Source of the DNA: Elusimicrobiales bacterium
GTDB lineage: Bacteria > Elusimicrobiota > Elusimicrobia > Elusimicrobiales > Elusimicrobiaceae
Direction of reading: 5' to 3'
Length of the DNA: 16,862 nucleotides
Assembly (NCBI GenBank): GCA_041651175.1
Contig: JBAZJT010000031.1
Span: forward strand, 1-16,862
The notes under the pieces are model-generated. The model did not search any database. It saw nothing but the letters and a program-made list of their open reading frames with translations, and was not told where the DNA came from. The position numbers and the translations under genes were made by a program. Numbering within the stretch: position 1 is the stretch's first letter; each line of letters begins with the position of its first letter. Positions 6,541-12,902 of this stretch are shown here, piece by piece.

Positions 6541-8376
6541 TTATCTGTCAGTTGCAGGCTTGACTGAACCCAGCATCTTTTCGGCGACGGTTTTGCCAAT
6601 TGTGGCTGTTTCATTGCTGGCGTCCAGCGCCAGTGCTTTTGTGAAATCTGCCAGAGCCAGCCCATGATTCCCCATGCTGCCGTAAACTATTGCGCGGTTG
6701 GAATACGCATTAGAGAATTCCGGATTTAGCTGAATAGCTTTGGTGTAATCTGCCAAAGCTTTGTCATATTGTTTGATGGCAAGGTATGCGCTTCCTCTGT
6801 TATTATAAGCCGTACCTGCCTGACTCGCCCCACATGTTCCGGACGGGTCAAGTATGATGGCCCTGGTGCAATCGGCAATAGCTTCGTCATACCGTTTGAG
6901 GGCATAATTTGCGATTCCCCTGCTATTGTGGGCTGCGCCAGCCTGATGTGCGCCGCATGCTCCAGATGGGTCAAGCGCGATGGCTTTATTGTAATCGGCA
7001 ATAGCCTCGTTATACCGATTGAGATTGGCGTAGGTAAGCCCGCGGTTGAGGTGAGTGACGGCATAAGTGAACTCAATGCTGGAAATACCTCCGGTAGCGC
7101 CTTTCATGCCGAGGTTTGGCGGTTCTTTGGCTATCACATCATTGCATAACGAAAGATTGGTATTCCATACTTTTACACGATGGAAAGAGATATATGCCAA
7201 CCCAACCGCCAGCCCCAAAGCCAACGATAATGAGCCCAACTGAATGCGTTTATACACCCATGAAAAACCAAAGCCGGCAGTATAGAACAATCCAAACGCG
7301 GGGATATAGGTGTACTTGTCGGCCGGGATAAAATTCATAAAAGGCAGCACCGGCAATAGCGTCAGCGCGAAAAATGCCGGACCAAACAGATGTCGTCTCA
7401 ATGCGCGCGCCGCGAAAAAACAGCCGAATATAATAGTGATGCTGGCTGAGTGCAGATAGCAGGCCCAAAATCCTGGAGGCAATCTCAGCGCAGGATAAGG
7501 GGATGATAAATTCGCCGGCCACAACAGTTTTCCAATATAAAATGAGGTTGCGTATCCGCACATTGCAAACCTTTGTCCGAGCAAAAAACCGTCGCCTGAT
7601 ATTGAGCTGTTGATAAAGAACTTGTCCAGAAAAAACGATAAGAAGCAAATCCCCGCCGCCGGGACTAAATAGGGGGTTTTCTCCAGTAAAATTTCGCTGC
7701 TTATCGCGCGCCCGGCGCGCCAGTCAAAGAATGGCAATATAAGCGGTGCAAGCAGTACAACAGGCTTTGACAACAACGCAAACGCGAACAAGATTGCTGA
7801 CGTCCACAGCCATTTCCGTTCAAACGATTTCAAGTAGTGCAGATAAGTAGTAAGCATTCCCATTAAAAATAAGCAGGCCAGCAAATCCTTTCTGCTGGAT
7901 ATCCACGCTACCGCCTCCACACGCAGAGGATGGAGAGCAAACAACATCGTGGTAAATAGCGCCGCCGCAATATCGCCACCGGCAAGCAGCATGAAATAAT
8001 AGACGAGCCCGCAATTGGCAAGGTGCAACACGATATTTGTTGCACGATAAAGCGCTGGCTTAGTTCCGGCTACAGAATACTCAATTTTGTAGGAGAGAAT
8101 TGTAAGAGGATGGTAATAGCCTAACGGCGAGGTTGTGAACACTTCTTTAATTCCCGGCAGGCGTAGCGTCGGATTTTCAACGACATAACTATTATCATCC
8201 CGCATCACAAACTCGCCTTTGAGCGAAGGGGCAAACACAATGAATGTTAACGCCAGCAAAAACACAAGCGGCCACATCGGGTTTTTATTAGTTCGGGTTG
8301 TGTCGGAATCGTTTTGTCTTTTTACCGCAACAATTGCGCGCAGTCGCTGCAAAAAATCGGTTTGCATAGAAACCAT
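6541..8376 (-). CDS. TMTC-like GT-C membrane glycosyltransferase with four TPRs (paralogue 4)
   Basis: About 611 residues. A basic, polar N-terminal extension precedes the first helix (WPLVFLLALTFIVFAP). Then come FVMRDDNSYVVENP with the acidic pair D60-D61, GYYHPLTILSYKIEYS, ALHPLRVEAVAWISSRKDLL, LLWPANLSSPYP and ADKYTYIP. Much of the membrane part is close to paralogue 1 (TNIVLHLANC versus TNIALHLANC). Four TPRs end the protein; two inter-repeat loops are enlarged by a Cys-containing insert (SGACGAHQAG, SGTCGASQAG), giving a 41-residue period. The tail (ATIGKTVAEKMLGS) resembles those of paralogues 2 and 3. Start is uncertain: ATG 8376 (chosen, 24 nt after an extended -10 box), 8367, or 8277 just before the first helix. 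No strong SD is seen at any of them. Base composition is AT-richer than paralogues 1 and 2. Confidence 0.82.
   Translation of the reverse strand: MVSMQTDFLQRLRAIVAVKRQNDSDTTRTNKNPMWPLVFLLALTFIVFAPSLKGEFVMRDDNSYVVENPTLRLPGIKEVFTTSPLGYYHPLTILSYKIEYSVAGTKPALYRATNIVLHLANCGLVYYFMLLAGGDIAAALFTTMLFALHPLRVEAVAWISSRKDLLACLFLMGMLTTYLHYLKSFERKWLWTSAILFAFALLSKPVVLLAPLILPFFDWRAGRAISSEILLEKTPYLVPAAGICFLSFFLDKFFINSSISGDGFLLGQRFAMCGYATSFYIGKLLWPANLSSPYPALRLPPGFWACYLHSASITIIFGCFFAARALRRHLFGPAFFALTLLPVLPFMNFIPADKYTYIPAFGLFYTAGFGFSWVYKRIQLGSLSLALGLAVGLAYISFHRVKVWNTNLSLCNDVIAKEPPNLGMKGATGGISSIEFTYAVTHLNRGLTYANLNRYNEAIADYNKAIALDPSGACGAHQAGAAHNSRGIANYALKRYDEAIADCTRAIILDPSGTCGASQAGTAYNNRGSAYLAIKQYDKALADYTKAIQLNPEFSNAYSNRAIVYGSMGNHGLALADFTKALALDASNETATIGKTVAEKMLGSVKPATDR
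6796..7041 (-). repeat. two tandem 123-bp units encoding long-period TPRs
   Basis: Units 6796-6918 and 6919-7041 align without gaps at DNA level: GGGTCAAG at 6845 and 6968, and CGGCAATAGC repeated exactly 123 bp apart. Each unit equals 41 codons, a 34-residue TPR plus seven extra loop residues containing one cysteine. They look like an internal duplication within paralogue 4. Confidence 0.7.
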
Positions 8377-8400
8377 AAATGGTAGTTTTCGGAAAGAGCC

Positions 8401-8409
8401 CTTATACCA
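8401..8409 (-). promoter_or_regulatory. extended -10 box upstream of paralogue 4
   Basis: The minus strand reads TGGTATAAG, an extended -10 (TGnTATAAT) with one mismatch. It would start transcription near 8394, about 18 nt before the ATG at 8376. No good -35 is visible, as is acceptable for extended -10 promoters. Confidence 0.35.
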
Positions 8410-8478
8410 GCTTATTCTATATAGCCAAATTTCGCAGTTGTCTGCAAGAACCCCTGGCTTTGATTTGCCTTCGGGCAT

Positions 8479-8506
8479 TTGAAATTGCTAAACTGATAGA
8501 GATATT
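8479..8506 (+). promoter_or_regulatory. candidate promoter of rplM-rpsI
   Basis: TTGAAA (8479-8484) and GATATT (8501-8506) are separated by 16 bp, a sigma-70-like arrangement with imperfect boxes. Transcription would begin near 8513, just upstream of the SD AGGGAG (8516-8521) that serves the ATG at 8526. Confidence 0.35.
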
Positions 8507-8525
8507 CAAACAGCTAGGGAGATTT

Positions 8526-8966
8526 ATGCAGAAGACATGGTTGCCCTCACGTTCGGAAGTGGAAGCGTCGCGCAAATGGCATTATGTGGACGCCTCCTCC
8601 CTGCCGCTGGGCCGGCTGGCCACGAAAGTGGCTTCGCTGCTGGCGGGAAAACATAAAAGAACCCAGGCCCCGCTTATGGACTGCGGCGATTTTGTAGTCG
8701 TAACCAATGCGGAAAAAGTGAAACTCACCGGCAACAAGCCGGAACAGAAGTTTTACTTCCACCACACCGGCTATAACAACGGCGCCAAAGTGGTCCCCTT
8801 CAAGCGCCAGATGGCCAACGACCCCACCCGGGTCGTGGAACTGGCCGTAAAGCGCATGCTGGACGACAACAAGCTTCGCGCGCACAGAATGCGCCGGCTT
8901 AAGGTCTTCAAGGGCGCGGAACATACATATCCCGTCGCCAAACCCAAAGCGGCCAAGGCGGCATAA
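8526..8966 (+). CDS. rplM: 50S ribosomal protein L13
   Basis: 146 residues, normal length for bacterial L13, which binds 23S rRNA early in large-subunit assembly. Family signatures are visible: WHYVDASSLPLGRLAT near residue 22, LAGKHK, DCGDFVVVTNAEKVKLTG, then HHTGYNNG and the C-terminal LKVFKGAEHTYPVAKP. ATG 8526 is chosen over in-frame upstream codons because it follows SD AGGGAG (8516-8521) by four bases and gives the standard N-terminus; the frame itself stays open upstream to about 8379. The gene is followed 11 bp later by rpsI, the usual L13-S9 operon. The family's GMLP stretch reads RMLD here, a minor departure. Confidence 0.97.
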   Translation: MQKTWLPSRSEVEASRKWHYVDASSLPLGRLATKVASLLAGKHKRTQAPLMDCGDFVVVTNAEKVKLTGNKPEQKFYFHHTGYNNGAKVVPFKRQMANDPTRVVELAVKRMLDDNKLRAHRMRRLKVFKGAEHTYPVAKPKAAKAA

Positions 8967-8977
8967 GAGGAATTATT

Positions 8978-9373
8978 ATGACAGACACCATCACAGCCAC
9001 CGGACGCAGGAAAACCTCAGTGGCGCAGGTAGTCGCCACTCCGGGGGGCGACGGCGCAATCACCATCAACGGCAAGCCGATGGCGGAGTATTTCCGCGGC
9101 TGCCCCCGCTTCCAGCTTGCGGCCAATGCGCCTGTAGTTGCCGTGGAAGCCGCCAAGACATACGCCTATAAGGTGAAGGTGGACGGCGGCGGCGTTTCCA
9201 GCCAGGCAGGCGCGGTGCGCCATGCCATCGCGCGCGCGGTAGCCACGTTTTCGGAAGCGGACCATAAAACGGTCAAGAAACTGGGATACCTCACCCGCGA
9301 CGCCCGCATGGTGGAGCGTAAAAAGCCGGGCCGCCCCAAGGCGAGACGGCGTTTCCAGTTCTCCAAACGTTAA
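8978..9373 (+). CDS. rpsI: 30S ribosomal protein S9
   Basis: 131 residues, normal for S9. It starts with the conserved ATGRRKTSVAQV segment, has GKPMAEYF in the middle, and ends in the basic GRPKARRRFQFSKR tail. In S9 proteins the final Lys-Arg reaches the P-site tRNA anticodon loop. The SD AAGAGGAA (8965-8972) overlaps the rplM stop codon and sits five bases before the ATG, so the two genes share one transcript. A strong terminator follows 18 bp after the stop. Confidence 0.97.
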   Translation: MTDTITATGRRKTSVAQVVATPGGDGAITINGKPMAEYFRGCPRFQLAANAPVVAVEAAKTYAYKVKVDGGGVSSQAGAVRHAIARAVATFSEADHKTVKKLGYLTRDARMVERKKPGRPKARRRFQFSKR

Positions 9374-9391
9374 TTGTTTCCGAGCGTTTGC

Positions 9392-9429
9392 AAAGGCGCG
9401 TTCTCCTCAGGAGAACGCGCCTTTTTTTT
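9392..9429 (+). terminator. Rho-independent terminator of rplM-rpsI
   Basis: GGCGCGTTCTCC (9395-9406), loop TCA, GGAGAACGCGCC (9410-9421), then eight T (9422-9429). The 12-bp perfect stem can be extended by A-T pairs with the T-run; a textbook intrinsic terminator. Confidence 0.95.
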
Positions 9430-9477
9430 GGCATAATTTCCCGCGGCCAGCCAGCGGAATTTGCCAGCGGCCAGCTT

Positions 9478-9640
9478 ACCCGGAAATTGCAGTTGGATTG
9501 CGGAATTCGGCGGTGGCTGGCGGGACATTCCTGTGCATAATTTTCCTTACATACCCTGCGGGTATGCTCGTCAAATTCTGCGTCGGACTGTCCGCGCCAG
9601 CCGCCGCCTCGGTTCTCGCAACCAACTGCAATTTCCGGGT
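9478..9640. repeat. hairpin repeat element A (163 bp, long imperfect palindrome)
   Basis: The ends ACCCGGAAATTGCAGTTGG (9478-9496) and its exact reverse complement (9622-9640) form a 19-bp perfect terminal inverted repeat. The arms continue inward with partial pairing to a perfect central hairpin, CATACCC TGC GGGTATG (9550-9566). The two arms are distinguishable: the left inner sequence is ATTGCGGAATTCGG and the right one, read inward, GCGAGAACCGAGGCGG. It carries no gene. The right half recurs at 6062-6125, and the element recurs inverted at 9854-10020, so this is a repeat family, MITE- or REP/BIME-like. Confidence 0.85.
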
Positions 9641-9859
9641 TAACCTCAATGCCAGGAACTTAAGAGCCGTTTGTATTGGGGGAATAGGCATTTTGATGTG
9701 TTGTATAAAATGGTGAAAGCTGTCCCGATGCGATAATTGTGTTTTCACTGCCCGTCGAACACGGCAATCGCCGATATTGCTTGCGTGGTAAATGTAAAAT
9801 GGGCAGTTCCGTCTGTCACGACGAGAAATCGGCTTAAGTTCCTGGCATTGGGGTTAACC
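9638..9859. repeat. 27-bp inverted repeat flanking a unique spacer between elements A and C
   Basis: Positions 9638-9664 (GGTTAACC, CAATGCCAGG, AACTTAAG in order) and 9833-9859 are reverse complements with a single mismatch. They overlap the inner ends of elements A and C, so homology between the two elements extends beyond their hairpins. The spacer (9665-9832) shows no long ORF. The only protein-like stretch is a 32-codon frame from GTG 9739 to TAA 9835-9837, whose stop lies in the inverted repeat. Confidence 0.8.
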
Positions 9860-10020
9860 TGAAAGTTTCAGTTGGCGCGAGGACCGAGGCGAAAAAGCGC
9901 AAAATAATGACGAACAAAATTATCCGCGCGCGCCTCACTGCGCGAAAGGATAATTTTGTGAAGGCAGTATGAAGCGATTTTGAGCCGAATCCCGCAATCC
10001 AACTGAAACATTCAGGTTAA
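9854..10020. repeat. hairpin repeat element C (167 bp), inverted relative to element A
   Basis: The 22-bp ends (9854-9875 and 9999-10020, core GTTTCAGTTGG) are inverted repeats with one mismatch. A second perfect 12-bp pair, ACAAAATTATCC (9914-9925) and GGATAATTTTGT (9948-9959), closes the centre around a GC-rich loop. The left inner arm (GCGAGGACCGAGGCG) matches the right arm of element A, and the right inner arm, read inward (ATTGCGGGATTCGG), matches the left arm of A. The two elements are thus diverged family members in opposite orientation. Confidence 0.85.
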
Positions 10021-10110
10021 AAATGGCTGCGTTGCAAATCGCTTGCTTGCCGGCGGTGTGCCGCGTTCTTGGCGCCTTGCCTCAAAATCTGTCAGCCAGC
10101 ATGTCAAGGA
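10021..10110. repeat. repeat-like intergenic stretch D
   Basis: It abuts element C directly. On the minus strand it contains ATTTTGAGGCAAGGCGCC and GCGATTTGCAACGCAGCC, a sequence style I associate with abundant intergenic repeats of other bacterial genomes. No second copy exists in the window, so repeat status is a guess. No gene is visible here, and no clear terminator for the minus-strand operon ending at 10126. Confidence 0.3.
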
Positions 10111-10125
10111 ATTATTGGAAGCTCA

Positions 10126-11166
10126 CTAAAATCCGATAGAGCGCAATATGGCGCGCAACTGGTCCAGAGTTATTTTGCCGGAGCGGTAGTCCTCAACCGC
10201 TTTGTCGGCGGATTTGTAGGTTTCGGATTCCGTTCTGCGCGGGGCGGCCTGCGGCTTTCCGCCGCCGAAATCCACTTTGAGCGAAAACCGCTGCGCGGAG
10301 CCGAAATCGCCCATCGGCACATAGGCGTAATCCAGAGTGTATTTTTTTGAAAACAGCAGCCCAACTCCCGCGCTTAGGCCGCCGCCCATCCCCTCGTCTC
10401 GGCTGAACTGCCAGCCGGCGCGCAGATAGAATTTCCCGACTTCCGCGCTCTCGCTGACGGCATATTCCCCGCCGGCGCAGTAGCGCGGTTTCGCGCCGGA
10501 GGCCAGGGGCCGCTCCATCTCCCCTGCCAGCGCAAGCGCATTGCCAAACAGCCGCACTGCAGCCCCGCCGCGGAAAGAGCCTTTCATCGCGGCGGACTCG
10601 TTGTAAAGCGCGATGCTGCCGCCCCAGTCGCGCAACGCGGCGGCCAGCGATACCGGGCCGCGGGTATAGACCGCGCCTATGTCGGCGGCGGGCGCGCCGG
10701 CGCCGTAATCGTCCATTTTCTCTCCGACATATTTAAGCGCCGCGCCCGCCGCGATATTGCCGCGCCTGAAGGCCAGCGCGCCGCCTGCGGAATAGGAGGA
10801 GTATCCGTATGTCCCCAGATTGTTGCCAGCGCCGTCCATACGCTCTATCGCGCCGGAGGAGAAATACCCGCCGCCAAGCCCAAGCGTGAAATCTCCCGCA
10901 GGCGCGGCGAAGGCGGCGTAGCTGCTGCCCATATCCTCCACCCACGACACGCGCGAAAGCGCGGCCTGCGGCGCGCTCATAAACGCAAGCCCCGCCGGGT
11001 TGTGGTAGAAGGAAAACACATCATCCCCCAGCGCGGAATAAGCTCCGCCCATCGCGGCAGAGCGGGCGGAAGGGTCTATCTCCAGCCAGGCGGCGGGGGT
11101 TGTGCCCTCGCCGCAAAACGCGGGGGCCGCCAGCGCGGCCAGAATTGCTGCGGCGCGAATTACCAT
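10126..11166 (-). CDS. PorV/PorQ-like outer-membrane beta-barrel protein
   Basis: 346 residues with a signal peptide (MVIRAAAILAALAAPAFCGEG, cleavage around residue 18). The mature N-terminus matches the PorV/PorQ pattern: LEIDPSARSAAMGGAYSALGDDVFSFYHNPAGLAF, i.e. the AxAxGGAxxA...DxxSxxxNPAGL signature. Alternating hydrophobic strands rich in Gly, Ala and Tyr follow to about residue 300, then a basic linker and a short predicted helix at the C-terminus (AVEDYRSGKITLDQLRAIL). PorV in Bacteroidota is an outer-membrane shuttle protein of the type IX secretion system; many phyla carry barrels of this family with unknown roles. Start ATG 11166 overlaps the last 7 bp of the protease gene, with GGGG five bases upstream as a weak SD, so translation is probably coupled. 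Confidence 0.8.
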   Translation of the reverse strand: MVIRAAAILAALAAPAFCGEGTTPAAWLEIDPSARSAAMGGAYSALGDDVFSFYHNPAGLAFMSAPQAALSRVSWVEDMGSSYAAFAAPAGDFTLGLGGGYFSSGAIERMDGAGNNLGTYGYSSYSAGGALAFRRGNIAAGAALKYVGEKMDDYGAGAPAADIGAVYTRGPVSLAAALRDWGGSIALYNESAAMKGSFRGGAAVRLFGNALALAGEMERPLASGAKPRYCAGGEYAVSESAEVGKFYLRAGWQFSRDEGMGGGLSAGVGLLFSKKYTLDYAYVPMGDFGSAQRFSLKVDFGGGKPQAAPRRTESETYKSADKAVEDYRSGKITLDQLRAILRSIGF

Positions 11167-12902
11167 AAAATCCCCGCCTTGCCGGTGCGGGTGCAGTCCC
11201 GCGCCTTGACCGAGTAGATATAGACGCCGCTGGCCATGTGCTCGCCGGAGGAATTTCTGCCGTCCCACAGCCCTGTGGTCATGCCGGAGGGATTGTCCAT
11301 AATCCCGTCGCCGACTGTAAGTTTGCGCGCCAGCTTGCCGGAAACAGTGTATATCCGTATTTCCGGCGCGGCAAATCCGGGCAGGTTGGCGAATTTAACC
11401 CCGCCGTCGGAACCGGGCTTTGACGGATTGGGATACACCTTCAGCGCGGCCAGCAGATTGTCGCCGCTCATAGTAACGCCGCCCTTGCCGTAGGCCTTGA
11501 GGCAGATATTGGACGGGTATACAAGCGAGGCCGCGTCTGTCCAGGCAGTGCCGTCAACGCTCACATAGCCGCGCCCGGACTGCGGCGCGGAGGCGGAGCT
11601 GTAGCCGTCTATCGCCAGCTCCACCGGAATGACAAAATCCGTATCCGGCGGGCTTACTATGCGCACTACCACCGAAAACCTGTCTTTGTAAGCGACATTC
11701 ACGCCGGTTACCGGCAGAGTGTGGAACCCCGCTTCCGCCAGCACGCCGGCGGTTGAAAACGCCAGTGTCCCGCCCGCCGGCGAAGCTGCGGCGCCGCCCG
11801 TGTACACCTTCATCTCGTAAGACGTGGCGGGCGAATAGGTGTAAAAGCCCGCGCCGGTTATCGCCTCGGACGAGGCGGTGGAGGTGAACATATTGGCAAA
11901 CCATGTTCCGGTCGCTGACGGATAAGAGTACGCCCAGCCCAGCGGATCGTACTGATACGACCTGTCGTAATTGGAGGTGTTGTTCGCGCCAAACACCGCG
12001 CCGAAATAGGCGGTATCGTCCGCAATGCGCGCGGCGAAGGCCGCATCATAATAGGACACGTAGAAATAACCGGCGTTCCCCCAGCCGGTTCCCCAGCTGT
12101 TTTTGACCAAAAAAGCGCCGTTGCCCGCCGGATGTACGATGAAATTGGACAGCGGGTAGTTGTCGTCCCAGCCGATTATTGCGACTTCATGAAGGCCGTC
12201 ATAGCCCCCCGAGGAGTAATAATAGGAGCTCGTCGCGCTGTTATAAGCGCCGCCGCTCCATTTCATCATCACCGCAACCGCGCCGTAATTTACCACGGCG
12301 TTTTTGATGCCGTTGTTGTCCGCCGGACCGGTCCGCGGCGGAATGTAAATATGGTTCTGCGCATGCTTTGACGGCGCAAGCCCCGTCGGCGAGTGATTGG
12401 GGGAATCAACATACGGGTCCTGGCTTTCAAGCACGGGGCCGCTCCAGCGCAGCAGATAGGCCGACGACATGTCTATATTGCCGCCGTCGCAGGCGCCGAC
12501 GTCGAAACCGTGGGTGTTTTTAAGGTTGTTTTCCGAAAAATCCCATGTCTCGCCGGTAAGCAGATAGGATTCCAGCGAGCCCATCGTCGCAAAAGCCCAG
12601 CAGCTTCCGCAATTTCCCTGGTCGCGCACGGCGGTTACCTTGCCGTACGTGCGCAGGTCGTAGCTGGACGGCGGCGCCGCCCCGGATAACGGTTTGGGCC
12701 CGCCCCCCGCCGGATAGCGCGAATAAAAAGCGTTGATGGGCGAAGGGATGGCGCCGAAACGCCCGGCCCCGCCCGGCTTTGCCGCGCCGGACACTCCCCT
12801 GACGCGGGCGATAAACTCCCCGTTCATGCCCGGCGGGTACTGCGGTTTGTCCTGCGCCGCGGCGCAGGCCGGCAGAAAAAGCAGAAAAGCCGCGATTCTC
12901 AT
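11160..12902 (-). CDS. exported papain-like (C1A) cysteine protease with lectin-like and C-terminal sorting-type domains
   Basis: 580 residues. A signal peptide (about 1-16) is followed by a short pro-like stretch and a papain-family catalytic domain (about 79-290) with all key residues: Gln95 and Cys101 in DQGNCGSCWAFA, His238 in LHEVAIIGWDD, Asn268 in VKNSWGTGWG. Residues ~295-470 resemble the lectin-like beta domain that follows C1 proteases in some archaea and bacteria (ANMFTSTASSEAITGAGFYT). The C-terminus (~485-567) is a FlgD/T9SS-CTD-like Ig fold: LKVYPNP, IRIYTVSGKLARKL, GLWDGRNSSGEHMASGVYIY. The gene starts inside the cca-like gene (ATGA overlap, 12899-12902) and ends 7 bp into the PorV-like gene. 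It is probably a secreted or surface-attached protease whose C-terminal domain is handled by outer-membrane machinery. The protease call is firm; the secretion route is inferred. Confidence 0.9.
   Translation of the reverse strand: MRIAAFLLFLPACAAAQDKPQYPPGMNGEFIARVRGVSGAAKPGGAGRFGAIPSPINAFYSRYPAGGGPKPLSGAAPPSSYDLRTYGKVTAVRDQGNCGSCWAFATMGSLESYLLTGETWDFSENNLKNTHGFDVGACDGGNIDMSSAYLLRWSGPVLESQDPYVDSPNHSPTGLAPSKHAQNHIYIPPRTGPADNNGIKNAVVNYGAVAVMMKWSGGAYNSATSSYYYSSGGYDGLHEVAIIGWDDNYPLSNFIVHPAGNGAFLVKNSWGTGWGNAGYFYVSYYDAAFAARIADDTAYFGAVFGANNTSNYDRSYQYDPLGWAYSYPSATGTWFANMFTSTASSEAITGAGFYTYSPATSYEMKVYTGGAAASPAGGTLAFSTAGVLAEAGFHTLPVTGVNVAYKDRFSVVVRIVSPPDTDFVIPVELAIDGYSSASAPQSGRGYVSVDGTAWTDAASLVYPSNICLKAYGKGGVTMSGDNLLAALKVYPNPSKPGSDGGVKFANLPGFAAPEIRIYTVSGKLARKLTVGDGIMDNPSGMTTGLWDGRNSSGEHMASGVYIYSVKARDCTRTGKAGILW

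Noticed and set aside
9476..9748. 90-codon minus-strand frame whose KLQLVARTEAA segment resembles a frame at 5926-6225
   Set aside because: The shared peptide is only the translation of the common hairpin repeat; the frames around it are unrelated.
9430..10125. CRISPR array or tRNA gene in the gene-free stretch
   Set aside because: The repeats are inverted and unevenly spaced, not short direct repeats with regular spacers; no cloverleaf or TTCRA-type T-loop was seen.
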